A stretch of 64,000 bases of DNA from Pantoea sp. 18069 (lineage in GTDB: Bacteria > Pseudomonadota > Gammaproteobacteria > Burkholderiales > Burkholderiaceae_C), in the NCBI RefSeq assembly GCF_902706035.1, contig NZ_CACSJA010000002.1:62001-126000 (forward strand), written 5' to 3'. The notes below the pieces were generated by a model that saw nothing but the letters and a program-made list of their open reading frames with translations, made no database searches and was not told the origin of the DNA. How positions within the stretch are numbered: position 1 is the first letter of the stretch; the number at the start of each line of letters is the position of its first letter. Position numbers and translations under genes: made by a program. Shown here piece by piece: positions 9,536-19,403 of this stretch.

Positions 9536-9550
9536 TGGCACGCACCTTGC
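9536..9550 (+). promoter_or_regulatory. Sigma-54 promoter of the urease operon
   Basis: TGGCAC at 9536-9541 and TTGC at 9547-9550 are separated by five bases. This matches the -24/-12 consensus of RpoN promoters exactly. Transcription would start near 9562, leaving a 40-base leader before the ureA ATG. Sigma-54 control fits nitrogen-limitation expression through NtrC, but no convincing NtrC site was found by eye. Confidence 0.82.
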
Positions 9551-9602
9551 TGCAAACCACCCATCTGCATCGCCCTGCGGGCTGCGCGCCCGCCACGACG
9601 CC

Positions 9603-9905
9603 ATGGAACTCACTCCTCGCGAAAAAGACAAGCTGCTCCTGTTCACCGCCGCCCTGGTCGCCGAACGCCGCAAGGCCCGGGGCCTGAAGCTCAACTACCC
9701 CGAAGCCATGGCGCTGATCAGCGCGGCCGTGATGGAAGGCGCGCGCGACGGCAAGACCGTGGCGCAGCTGATGAGCGAAGGCCGCACGGTGCTCACGCGC
9801 GCCGATGTCATGGACGGCATTGCCGAAATGATTCCCGACATCCAGGTCGAAGCCACGTTTCCCGATGGCACCAAGCTGGTCACGGTGCACGACCCGATTG
9901 TCTAA
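9603..9905 (+). CDS. ureA: Urease gamma subunit UreA
   Basis: This is a 100-residue structural subunit of the nickel urease that hydrolyses urea to ammonia and carbamate. The sequence is full length and typical: [40 protein letters not shown] and [18 protein letters not shown] [18 protein letters not shown]. It is the first gene of the plus-strand urease operon, 40 bases behind the predicted sigma-54 start. ureD, often placed just before ureA, is not here. Confidence 0.98.
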   Translation: MELTPREKDKLLLFTAALVAERRKARGLKLNYPEAMALISAAVMEGARDGKTVAQLMSEGRTVLTRADVMDGIAEMIPDIQVEATFPDGTKLVTVHDPIV

Positions 9906-9926
9906 ACCCCTTTTCAAGCTTTCGCC

Positions 9927-10535
9927 ATGCAAGTCAAACCTCTGATCGCCGCCGCCGGCGCCGCCCTCGCTGCGCTGCCTCTTGCCGCCCTTGCCCACCC
10001 GGCCGCAGGCGGCGCGCACAGTCACGGCGTGCTCGACACCGCCCTGCACGCCTTTGCCCACCCCTTCACCGGCGCCGATCACCTCGCGGCCATGGTCGCC
10101 GTGGGCGCCTGGAGCGCGCTCACCGTGAACCCCGCCTGGCGCGCGCCCGCGGCCTTTGTCGCGCTGCTGGTGGCCGGCGCGCTCGCGGGTTTCGCGGGCC
10201 TGCAGTTGCCTGGCGTGGAGCCCATGATCGCGGCCTCGGTGCTGGTGCTGGGCCTGCTGCTCGCGCTGCAGAAGAAAATGCCCTGGGGCGCGGCGGCCAC
10301 GCTGGCCGGGGTGTTCGCGTTCTTCCACGGTGCGGCCCATGGCTATGAACTCGCGGGCGACACCGGCCTTTCGGCCGTCGCCGCGCTCGCCGGCATCGCG
10401 CTGGGCTCGGCCACGCTGCACCTGGCCGGCATGCTGCTGGGCCGCGTGGTGCTGCAGCGCCACCGCCTGTTCACGGCGCTCGGCGGCGCGGCCACGGCCG
10501 CGCTGGGCGTGTTCATGCTGACCCGTCTGGCCTGA
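9927..10535 (+). CDS. ureJ: HupE/UreJ family nickel-related membrane protein
   Basis: The protein has 202 residues. A signal peptide ([16 protein letters not shown]) is followed by about six membrane helices. The HupE/UreJ motifs [16 protein letters not shown] and [10 protein letters not shown] carry the conserved His and Asp residues thought to bind nickel. It is placed between ureA and ureB, as in many Burkholderiales urease operons, where it is believed to bring nickel to urease. The start at 9927 follows ureA by 21 bases. Confidence 0.93.
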   Translation: MQVKPLIAAAGAALAALPLAALAHPAAGGAHSHGVLDTALHAFAHPFTGADHLAAMVAVGAWSALTVNPAWRAPAAFVALLVAGALAGFAGLQLPGVEPMIAASVLVLGLLLALQKKMPWGAAATLAGVFAFFHGAAHGYELAGDTGLSAVAALAGIALGSATLHLAGMLLGRVVLQRHRLFTALGGAATAALGVFMLTRLA

Positions 10536-10546
10536 GGAGAAAAGCC

Positions 10547-10873
10547 ATGGTGCCCGGTGAACTGATACTCGACGCGGGCGAACACGCCCTCAACACAGGC
10601 CGCCGCTGCACCACGCTGCTGGTGCGCAACGCCAGCGACCGGCCCATACAGGTCGGCTCGCACTACCACTTCGCCGAAACCAATGCGGGCCTGGCCTTCG
10701 ACCGCGCCGCGGCCCATGGCATGCGGCTGAACATCGCCAGCGGCATGGCCGTGCGCTTCGAGCCAGGCCAGCAGCGCACGGTGGAACTCGTCGATTTCGC
10801 GGGCGAGCGCCTGGTCTACGGCTTTCGCGGCCTGGTCCAGGGCGCGCTCGACAACCTGCCCGGAGACCACTGA
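10547..10873 (+). CDS. ureB: Urease beta subunit UreB
   Basis: This is a 108-residue structural subunit. Typical motifs are [27 protein letters not shown] and [17 protein letters not shown]. The ribosome site GAGGAGAAA lies just before the ATG. It follows ureJ by 11 bases and ends one base before ureC, so translation is tightly linked. Confidence 0.98.
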   Translation: MVPGELILDAGEHALNTGRRCTTLLVRNASDRPIQVGSHYHFAETNAGLAFDRAAAHGMRLNIASGMAVRFEPGQQRTVELVDFAGERLVYGFRGLVQGALDNLPGDH

Positions 10874-10874
10874 C

Positions 10875-12593
<1,719 letters not shown>

Positions 12594-12597
12594 GGGC

Positions 12598-13047
12598 TCA
12601 GCCTTGCCGCTGCGTCCACCAGCCCAGCCAGTCGTCCGCGGCTATGCGCGCCCGGCCGCGCACGCCCGCGGGCAAGGCTTCATAGACCAGCACCGGCAGC
12701 GTCTGCGGCGGCCCGCCGCCCAGCGGCGTCATCTGCACGTCGATGATGCGCTTGGCGTATTCGCCTATGTCCACGGGCCAGACTTCTTCCAGCCGGTCCA
12801 GATCGCGCTCGAGCGCGGGCGTAAGTGCATAGACTTCGGCCAGCACCGCGTGCGCGCCATCGAGTACCAGCCCCGGATAGGCGCCCAGGTCATAGAGCTG
12901 GCCCGGCAGCCGGCAATGCCCGAGCCAGCGCACATCGGCCTGAAAGCGCCGGATATCGTTGATTCCGCCACGGCGCAAGGTGCCGTAGACCGCGACCTGG
13001 GGGCAGCCGCAGGGGTGATGGGGAGTAGCATCGTTCAACGGCATCAT
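12598..13047 (-). CDS. Gamma-glutamylcyclotransferase-like (GGCT/AIG2) protein
   Basis: The protein has 149 residues (MMPLNDATPHHPCGCPQ; the second Met is an equally good start). The GGCT fold signature VYGTLRRGGIND opens the domain, and LDRLEEVWPVDIGEYAKRII carries the acidic residue at the expected catalytic place. The family includes enzymes that release 5-oxoproline from gamma-glutamyl groups, and many uncharacterised members. It is encoded antisense between ureC and ureE, interrupting the urease operon. That placement recurs in related genera to my knowledge, but a link to urease maturation is unproven. Confidence 0.82.
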   Translation of the reverse strand: MMPLNDATPHHPCGCPQVAVYGTLRRGGINDIRRFQADVRWLGHCRLPGQLYDLGAYPGLVLDGAHAVLAEVYALTPALERDLDRLEEVWPVDIGEYAKRIIDVQMTPLGGGPPQTLPVLVYEALPAGVRGRARIAADDWLGWWTQRQG

Positions 13048-13112
13048 GTCTGCATGCTAAAGCGTTTTCACCAGCCGGCGCTCGACCGCCTCCGACCCAT
13101 TTTTTGATCCCC

Positions 13113-13682
13113 ATGCTCTCCATCCAAAAACTCATCCCCCAAGGCAAAGGCCTGGCCCGTGTCCTGCTGCAACGTGCAACGACCATCGAACTTGATTGGG
13201 ATGTGCGCCAGAAAAGCCGCTTCGCGGCCACCGACTCGCAAGGCCGGGAGCTGGCCATCTTCCTGCCGCGCGGCCAGGCCGTGCGCGGCGGCGATGTGCT
13301 GATCGCCGAAGACGGCTCCATGGTGCGCGTGATTGCCGCGCCGCAGAAAGTGCTTTACATCACCACCTGCGCCGAGCATGGCTCGGCGTTCGACCTGATG
13401 CGCGCCGCCTACCACCTGGGCAACCGCCATGTGCCCATAGAGCTGCAGCCCGACCACCTCAAGATAGAACCCGACCATGTGCTTGCCGACATGCTGCGCA
13501 GCATGCACCTGACCGTGGTCGCGGTCGACATGGCGTTCGAGCCCGAAGGCGGCGCCTACGGCGGCCATGTGACCAACGACGGCCACAGCCACCATGCGCA
13601 TGGCAAGGCCCATGACCATGACCACGCGCATAACCACGATCACGGCCATGTCCATGGGCCGGGCTGCAATCACGCGCACTGA
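13113..13682 (+). CDS. ureE: Urease accessory nickel metallochaperone UreE
   Basis: This is a 189-residue cytoplasmic nickel chaperone that delivers nickel to the UreFG(D)-urease complex. The start ATG at 13113 (MLSIQKLIPQGKG) is preferred over a TTG nine bases upstream. The N-terminal domain is followed by the metal-binding domain (YHLGNRHVPIELQPDHLKIE). The C-terminal tail, about residue 150 to the end, has 15 His in about 40 residues, which gives high nickel capacity. Six bases separate it from ureF. Confidence 0.97.
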   Translation: MLSIQKLIPQGKGLARVLLQRATTIELDWDVRQKSRFAATDSQGRELAIFLPRGQAVRGGDVLIAEDGSMVRVIAAPQKVLYITTCAEHGSAFDLMRAAYHLGNRHVPIELQPDHLKIEPDHVLADMLRSMHLTVVAVDMAFEPEGGAYGGHVTNDGHSHHAHGKAHDHDHAHNHDHGHVHGPGCNHAH

Positions 13683-13688
13683 CCTCCC

Positions 13689-14459
13689 ATGGCCTCTCGT
13701 CCCCATCCGAATACAACGACGGCCTGGCGCCGCCGCCAGGCCGCGGCCGCTGCTGCGCAGGCCGCGCCCGCCATCGCGCCGCACAGCCTGCTGCAGCTGA
13801 TATGGCTGGCCTCGCCCGCGCTGCCCATCGGAGGCTTCTCCTATTCGGAGGGGCTAGAAGCCGCGATCAGCAGCGGCTGGGTCGAGGGCGAAGCCGATGC
13901 CGCGCAATGGCTGGTGCAGCAGCTGCAGCTCACCCAGGCGCGCGGCGACATGGCGGCCATTGCCCAGGCATTGCCCGCCTGGCACGCCAATGACCGCACA
14001 CGACTGGCCGCGCTCAACGCCTGGGTGCGCGAGACGCGCGAAAGCAGCGAGCTGCGCCTGCAGACCGAACAGATGGGGCGCTCGCTGATTGCCTGGCTGC
14101 GCAACCAGCATGCCGGCGACACCGCGCGCCTGGACGCCATCGAATGGCTGGGCGCGCAGGACGCAAGCTACCCGCTGGCGTTTGCGCTGGCCGCGCATTT
14201 CAGCGGCGCGTCGGCGCACCCCGCTCTGCTCGCCTATGCGTTCGGCTGGGCCGAGAACATGGTCCAGGCCGCGATCAAGGCCGTGCCCTTGGGGCAGAGC
14301 GCGGGCCAGCGCATCCTGGCGCAACTCGCGGCCCAGATTCCCGCCGCCGTAGACCAGGCGCTGGCCCTGCCCGACGCGCAGCGCCAGGCCTTTTCGCCCA
14401 TGCTGGCCATTCTCTCGGCCCAGCATGAAAACCAATACTCACGACTGTTCCGCTCATGA
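13689..14459 (+). CDS. ureF: Urease accessory protein UreF
   Basis: This is a 256-residue all-helical GTPase-interacting factor in urease activation. An Ala-rich extension precedes the family core [40 protein letters not shown] and the C-terminal [11 protein letters not shown] are typical. The stop overlaps the ureG start by four bases (ATGA). An ATG within the Ala-rich region is absent, so the 13689 start is kept. Confidence 0.96.
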   Translation: MASRPHPNTTTAWRRRQAAAAAAQAAPAIAPHSLLQLIWLASPALPIGGFSYSEGLEAAISSGWVEGEADAAQWLVQQLQLTQARGDMAAIAQALPAWHANDRTRLAALNAWVRETRESSELRLQTEQMGRSLIAWLRNQHAGDTARLDAIEWLGAQDASYPLAFALAAHFSGASAHPALLAYAFGWAENMVQAAIKAVPLGQSAGQRILAQLAAQIPAAVDQALALPDAQRQAFSPMLAILSAQHENQYSRLFRS

Positions 14460-15115
14460 CTTCGCCACTCCACCACATCCCAAACCGCAGCAAGAAGCTG
14501 CCCCCGCTGCGCGTGGGCATAGGCGGCCCCGTGGGCTCGGGCAAGACCACCTTGCTCGAAATGCTCTGCAAGGCCATGCGCGCGCAGTACGACCTGGTCG
14601 CGATCACCAACGACATCTACACCAAGGAAGACCAGCGCCTGCTGACGGTGAGCGGCGCCCTGCCCGCCGAGCGCATCATGGGCGTGGAAACCGGCGGCTG
14701 CCCGCATACAGCGATCCGTGAAGACGCATCGATCAACCTCGAAGCCATAGACCGCATGCTGGCCCAGTTCCCCGATGCCGACATCGTCTTCATCGAGTCG
14801 GGCGGCGACAACCTCGCGGCCACCTTCAGCCCCGAGCTGTCGGACCTGACGATCTACGTGATCGACGTCGCGGCGGGCGAAAAGATTCCGCGCAAGGGCG
14901 GCCCCGGCATCACCAAGAGCGACCTGTTCATCATCAACAAGACCGACCTGGCCCCGCATGTAGGCGCCAACCTGGAAGTGATGCATGCCGACACCGTACG
15001 CATGCGCTCCACGCCCAAGGGCCCCAAGCCTTTCGCCATGACCAACCTCAAGACCCAGGAAGGCCTGGCCCAGGTGATCGCCTTCATCGAAACCCAGGGC
15101 CTGCTCAAGGCCTGA
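14456..15115 (+). CDS. ureG: Urease accessory GTPase UreG
   Basis: This is a 219-residue SIMIBI-class GTPase that powers nickel insertion. The P-loop is [10 protein letters not shown], followed by [10 protein letters not shown] and the metal-binding CPH in [34 protein letters not shown] and the guanine-recognition motif [13 protein letters not shown] complete the fold. It is the last gene of the operon and ends 33 bases before the tRNA-Ser gene. Confidence 0.98.
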   Translation: MTSPLHHIPNRSKKLPPLRVGIGGPVGSGKTTLLEMLCKAMRAQYDLVAITNDIYTKEDQRLLTVSGALPAERIMGVETGGCPHTAIREDASINLEAIDRMLAQFPDADIVFIESGGDNLAATFSPELSDLTIYVIDVAAGEKIPRKGGPGITKSDLFIINKTDLAPHVGANLEVMHADTVRMRSTPKGPKPFAMTNLKTQEGLAQVIAFIETQGLLKA

Positions 15116-15148
15116 GCCCGGCAATCTGTGTGTAGAATCGCGGGATTC

Positions 15149-15236
15149 GGAGGTTTGGGTGAGTGGTTTAAACCAGCAGTCTTGAAAACTGCCGACGGGT
15201 AACTGTCCGTGGGTTCGAATCCCACAGCCTCCGCCA
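15149..15236 (+). tRNA. tRNA-Ser (UGA)
   Basis: An 88-base class II tRNA. The acceptor stem GGAGGTT pairs with AGCCTCC, and a long variable arm follows the anticodon stem. The anticodon TGA lies at 15183-15185 in the loop CTTGAAA. The T arm has GTGGGTTCGAATCCCAC, and CCA is encoded at 15234-15236. Mosaic, mobile-element-rich DNA begins directly downstream, as often seen at tRNA integration sites. Confidence 0.97.
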
Positions 15237-15322
15237 CCCCTCATTGGGGAAGGCATCAATGACGGCCTGCAGCATCGCGCCTGCCTCGGCCTGGGTCTGA
15301 TCGTTCTGATCGAGACCCTCTA

Positions 15323-15556
15323 TCACCTGGCCTCCTGCACATCGACGGGGCCGCCCGCAGCTTCGTACTGGGGCAGCGGTGTGTTGTTGGGCCAGTACTC
15401 CCGGCGCGTCCAGTCGGCAGCGCGTGCCTCGGCATCTGCAGCCGAGGCCTCGAGCTGGTCCATCCGATCGGCAGCGCTCAACACAGAAGATCCGGCCGAT
15501 GACTCCGGGGCCTGGGCTGGTGCCGCGCCTTCAGCGCTGGATTCCGCATGAAACAA
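15323..15556 (-). other. Unrecognised open frame in the tRNA-proximal gap
   Basis: The gap between the tRNA and the Fic gene holds a 77-codon frame on the minus strand (TTG start; acidic, Ala/Glu-rich, contains AADWTRREYWPNNTPLPQYE). Just past its stop another frame continues with GLDQNDQTQAEAGAMLQAVI. This is consistent with one older gene broken by a frameshift. I do not recognise the family, and it could be non-coding. No integrase is visible in the gap. Confidence 0.25.
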
Positions 15557-15603
15557 AGCCGCTCCAGGCGTTCTGCGGATAGCTTTGACGATATGCAGTT
15601 GGA

Positions 15604-16992
15604 CTATTTTTTCCAGCCCAATAAGTCTAGGGGACGTAACCCGAAACGCACTGCATTCCCTGCATGCAAGCCCGCCAGCTCCGTGAGCACCAGCTGTGTG
15701 AAATGCTCGCGGTCTTCAGGCTGCACACTGCCAGGCAGCATGGTTTTGACACTCGCCTCATTCACGGGCTGGCCACTTCGCACAATGGCGGCGATCACCT
15801 CGCCGAGCACTTGCCGATAACGCAGACGCAAGATGTCTGGCGGCACCAAGCTTTGCTGCACAGCCACGTACTGCTGACATGAGCGTTCATAGGCCCACAC
15901 AAAGACATCCTGCAGCAGGTCAACCTGGTTGAGCTCGTACACACCAATCATGGCATCTACATAGGCTTGCTGCGGCACGTCAATGAATGACAGCGGGCAC
16001 AGGTTATGGCGAATGAACGGAATGTTGGCAGCCAGGCGCGACACACGCTTGTTCACATCCTCGAAAGGCTGCAAGTAAGGCAAGTGCACCATCAGGAAGA
16101 ACGCCTGCTCGAAAGGATCTTCAATCTCTGCGGCCATGCCCACCACGATGCCGAAAAGCGCTTCCAAGCGTTGAGGCAAAGCCACCGGCAAGTACACGCT
16201 GCCGCCAACTTCCACGGCACGGCGGCGAATGCGGCCACACATGGCGGGGTCAGGCATCAAGCCATCGGAGAGCAAAGCGTGCAAGGCCACAATGGTGTCT
16301 TGTGAGACAACGGCTTGCTCGGGCGAGTGCACCAAAAATTCGATGGCCTGCTTGTGGTTCAAGATCATCTGCGTCTCAAAGGCGTCCTTGCCCTCAGCCG
16401 CCTGGCCAAACTCAATCAGCCGTGCTGTATCCAAGCGACTGTACGTGTTGCCTTCCAGTTGTGAAGAAGCCCAGGAAAGGTCGATCAGCAGGCGGTTGAG
16501 AATGTCCCTGGCAAAGGTTCCTGCCGGTGTTTGCTCGGCAGGTGAGCGCCCCAAAGCATGTAGCTGCTCACGCAGCTTCAAGGGCAGGTACGCCGTGTGG
16601 TTGGGGTGGTACTGCTCCAAAAACTCAGTGCGATAGACCACAGGCTTGCGCAGATGCCGGGGCCGGCGGGCATACGCCTTGATGGCTTCACCTTCAGCGC
16701 TGAAAGGAACATAGGGCTCGATCTCAGCACCTCCACTTGGAGCAATAACTTCGGCGGCCTTGCCAATGGGGCCTTCAACCTGCAAAACCGGAAAGTAGCG
16801 CATTGCCCGCGTTTTGCCTTGCAGACGAATGCGCCCCTGCTCGGCCAAGACAGCAAGTCGGCGCTGAAGGCTGCGGGGCTGCAACGTCAACCCAGACTCC
16901 TGCAGCAGTTCTTCTGCGCTCACCCCTTCTGGGTGACGGTCAATGACACTGACCAACAGGTCGAGTTCTTGCTGAGGTTTGACGTTATTCAT
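15604..16992 (-). CDS. Fic family protein with non-canonical active-site motif
   Basis: The protein has 462 residues from MNNVKPQQELD; an upstream ATG at 17028 lacks a ribosome site. The N-terminus is a winged-helix-like segment (LLVSVIDRHPEGVSAEELLQ). The Fic core contains SSQLEGN, which matches the (S/T)xxxE(G/N) autoinhibitory motif. The motif that should read HxFx(D/E)GN(K/R) is LQPFEDVNKRVSR. Gln308 replaces the catalytic His and Val replaces the Gly, while the DVNKR/R side is retained. Classical AMP transfer is therefore doubtful, although QPFEDVNKR-type Fic proteins form a recurring subgroup. The gene is less GC-rich than the core genome and probably arrived with the island. Confidence 0.88.
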   Translation of the reverse strand: MNNVKPQQELDLLVSVIDRHPEGVSAEELLQESGLTLQPRSLQRRLAVLAEQGRIRLQGKTRAMRYFPVLQVEGPIGKAAEVIAPSGGAEIEPYVPFSAEGEAIKAYARRPRHLRKPVVYRTEFLEQYHPNHTAYLPLKLREQLHALGRSPAEQTPAGTFARDILNRLLIDLSWASSQLEGNTYSRLDTARLIEFGQAAEGKDAFETQMILNHKQAIEFLVHSPEQAVVSQDTIVALHALLSDGLMPDPAMCGRIRRRAVEVGGSVYLPVALPQRLEALFGIVVGMAAEIEDPFEQAFFLMVHLPYLQPFEDVNKRVSRLAANIPFIRHNLCPLSFIDVPQQAYVDAMIGVYELNQVDLLQDVFVWAYERSCQQYVAVQQSLVPPDILRLRYRQVLGEVIAAIVRSGQPVNEASVKTMLPGSVQPEDREHFTQLVLTELAGLHAGNAVRFGLRPLDLLGWKK

Positions 16993-17028
16993 GACGCAAA
17001 TTATGACGCAATACAAGCATTGCGACAA

Positions 17029-17393
17029 CTACGTATCGCAATCAACTTAAAATCGATGCTGCCAGAAGGCTCGGGTTGCGGCAGGGACGGAGGTTGCCCC
17101 CACCCGCCCCCCGCACAGATCCGTGCGTGCAGAATTACCGCATACGGCTCCTGCCTCAGGTATGTGACGCGAGCGACACCCTGACTCATGCTGCAAAGCA
17201 GACTGGGTTCCTCAAAGTCGGCTTCAGAAAGCGATCCTTAGAAACTCTTCATAGCCAATCGTCGTGCGGACCCTGAGTGCATGGTCCGCAAGCATTCAGA
17301 AGTTAAAACATCTGCCGCATCAATGACATTTCCTGACTTTTTGGCTTCAGGCGCACTTGTTACCATTTCTCCAACAGCGTTTGGAAAGGGTAC
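17029..17393. other. Gap without intact gene between Fic and diguanylate cyclase genes
   Basis: These 365 bases contain the group II intron 3' remnant described separately. Outside it I see no coding frame with family features, only moderately AT-rich sequence leading to the GTG start at 17394. Confidence 0.5.
17093..17151 (-). mobile_element. Group II intron 3'-end remnant (domains V and VI)
   Basis: Read on the minus strand, 17151-17118 is GGAGCCGTATGCGG-TAATT-CTGCACGCACGGATC in outline. The GAGCCGT/ACGGATC and GCGG/CTGC stems, two-base bulge and AGC triad are those of group II domain V. The loop is TAATT rather than the usual GNRA. A G/C-rich hairpin (GGGGGCGGGTGG, then CCTCCGTCCC) resembling domain VI follows. 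No reverse transcriptase or 5' domains remain nearby, so this is a fragment. Confidence 0.6.
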
Positions 17394-19061
17394 GTGAACA
17401 ACACATTACCGCAGCAAGCTCAGCGCAGACGCCCCCTGCGGTCTGTCGTGCACATGGTGACACTGGGGCTGGCCCTTGCCTGGTTGGCCTTGGTGGCCAG
17501 CCTGGGGTGGTGGATGTCGAAACGCATCGTGGCAACGGAGCTGGACAACCTGGCGGCCAGCGCCGAATACGAAGCCAAGACGACCGCGCGCATCATGGAC
17601 CGGCTGTTCACCGAAATGGTGAGCGTGACCAATATGGTGGCGCGCCAGGGATCGGTGATCCAGCTGGCCGCTCGCTATCGCACCGATGCACCCGGTGCCG
17701 CCGAGCTGACGCGTCAACAGCGCGCGGAGCAATTTACACAGGACCCGTTGGTGCGCAAAGTCGGCGACTTCATGAATGCGCTCTCCAGCGATCTGCGCTA
17801 CGCCCGCATCTACATGAACAATATGTCGGACGACACGGTGACGGCGAGCAACTGGGCCGAATCCGGCAGCATCGTGGGCATGATTTACGCGGGTCGCCCC
17901 TATCTCGTTGATGCCCTGCGTGACGGCAATGGTCATTCGTTCGGAATCGCCAAACTGAACAAGACACCCTCCTATTTTGTCGCCAGCCGCATCGAGAATG
18001 AAGACAGTGTGCCGCAAGGTTCCGTCACGGTGAAGTTCGACGCCTCGGAAGTGGCGCTCTATCTCACAGGACGCCACATCGCACTGATCGTGGATCGCCA
18101 GGGGCGGGTGACCACGGCATCGTCGGCGCCATTCATGCTGCGCAATGCGGCCGCACTTCTACCGCCAGATATGGCACTGTCTGCTGGCGCGGCCCCATCG
18201 CCGGACAATGATGAAGATCCAGGCAGGCCTCTGGACGTGCATGCGATTGCCGGCACAGATCAAACCGGCCAATGGTTGATTGACGGCAGGCCCTATCTGC
18301 TGCGCAGCGAGCCCCTTTCCAATACCCAATATCAGTTGCTGACGCTCGCGCCCCTGGATCATCTGGCGCCGATGCGAACGCAGCACCTGTGGGTCGCAGG
18401 GCTGGTCGCGACGGTGGGCCTGCTTTTCATTCTGCTGTCCAGTCACGTGGTCGCACAGATGTTGATACGCCGTCAGGATGAGCGGTATGCGGCAAATTAC
18501 GACGCACTGACCGACCTGCCGAACCGCCGCCATGTGCTGGCCCAACTGGAGCGATTGTTCGCTCTGGCGAAGCGGACGCAGCAGTGGGTTCTGGTGGCCT
18601 TCATCGATCTCGACGGGTTCAAGGCAATCAACGACAACTACGGGCACGAGGTCGGCGACCAGTTCCTGGTCGAGGTGGGCCGGCGCATGTCCGCAGGCCT
18701 GCGCAGCAGCGATATGCTCGGACGGCTTGGGGGTGATGAATTCGTCGTGATCGGCTTGGCCACTCCGCCAGGGGCTGAGGGTCGGGACGATGCCGTAGAA
18801 GCCATGCGCAGCAGACTGGCGCCGCTGCTGGCCGGCACCTATGCCTTTGCCGAGTGCAGTTTCGACTATCCCGGTGCCAGCTTTGGCATTGTCAGCGTGG
18901 ATCCCTGCGCCAGTTCACCGCAAACGGTTCTCAAGACTGCCGACCAGCGCATGTATGCGGACAAGCAGGCGCGGCGAGCGCCGCGCCGGCAGGAATCCGC
19001 GAGCCCGCCATCGATCCCTGCCAGTCATCAGCTGCCCACTTTCGCAGTTTCCGACACGTAA
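17394..19061 (+). CDS. Membrane diguanylate cyclase (CACHE-like sensor plus GGDEF)
   Basis: The protein has 555 residues, with a GTG start preceded by GGAAAGG. An N-terminal membrane helix (about residues 20-45) and a second near 325-350 bracket a periplasmic sensor of about 280 residues with a double-CACHE-like pattern. The GGDEF domain carries DALTDLPNRRH, FIDLDGFKAINDNYGHEVGD and the intact active site LGGDEFVV. An RxxD inhibitory site (RSSD) lies five residues before it. It therefore probably makes c-di-GMP and is product-inhibited. No EAL domain is present. The neighbours are mobile-element fragments, so its signal cannot be inferred. Confidence 0.93.
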   Translation: MNNTLPQQAQRRRPLRSVVHMVTLGLALAWLALVASLGWWMSKRIVATELDNLAASAEYEAKTTARIMDRLFTEMVSVTNMVARQGSVIQLAARYRTDAPGAAELTRQQRAEQFTQDPLVRKVGDFMNALSSDLRYARIYMNNMSDDTVTASNWAESGSIVGMIYAGRPYLVDALRDGNGHSFGIAKLNKTPSYFVASRIENEDSVPQGSVTVKFDASEVALYLTGRHIALIVDRQGRVTTASSAPFMLRNAAALLPPDMALSAGAAPSPDNDEDPGRPLDVHAIAGTDQTGQWLIDGRPYLLRSEPLSNTQYQLLTLAPLDHLAPMRTQHLWVAGLVATVGLLFILLSSHVVAQMLIRRQDERYAANYDALTDLPNRRHVLAQLERLFALAKRTQQWVLVAFIDLDGFKAINDNYGHEVGDQFLVEVGRRMSAGLRSSDMLGRLGGDEFVVIGLATPPGAEGRDDAVEAMRSRLAPLLAGTYAFAECSFDYPGASFGIVSVDPCASSPQTVLKTADQRMYADKQARRAPRRQESASPPSIPASHQLPTFAVSDT

Positions 19062-19069
19062 ACATCGCG

Positions 19070-19300
19070 ATGACGCGCCACTACGGGCGCGCCTGTAGTG
19101 GCCAGCGCGTGCATGATGCGGTGCCGGAAAATTGGGGCCGCAATGTGACCGTGCTGGGCGCGCTGTCGTGTCAGGGGCTTGACGCGCTGATGAGCAGCGA
19201 GGATGCGGCCGATGCACCGGTGTTCCGTGCCTATGCCACCGAGGTGTTGGCTCCGCCCCTGCAAGCGCACGATGTGGTCCAGACCGGGCAGTTGCGGATT
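19070..19300 (+). pseudogene. IS630-family transposase fragment
   Basis: The frame from ATG 19070 reads MTRHYGRACSGQRVHD, then NWGRNVTVLGALSCQGLDAL and VFRAYATEVLAPPLQAHDVV. This is the catalytic-core region of IS630/ISRhodo-type DDE transposases (normally MTRLYARAPRG and GSNLTVLGALS). The segment ends near DVVQTGQLRINGFNLPG, where the family's DN motif should stand. Both the N-terminus and the C-terminal third are missing, so it cannot be active. From here to 19403 no other gene is seen. Confidence 0.75.
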
Positions 19301-19403
19301 AACGGCTTCAATTTGCCGGGAAGAAAAGGGCTGAATTCTGTCCATGGCAGAAGCTAGTCACCCCTGTCGAACATGTTCCGGCATGCCCCCATGGATCGAC
19401 GCC

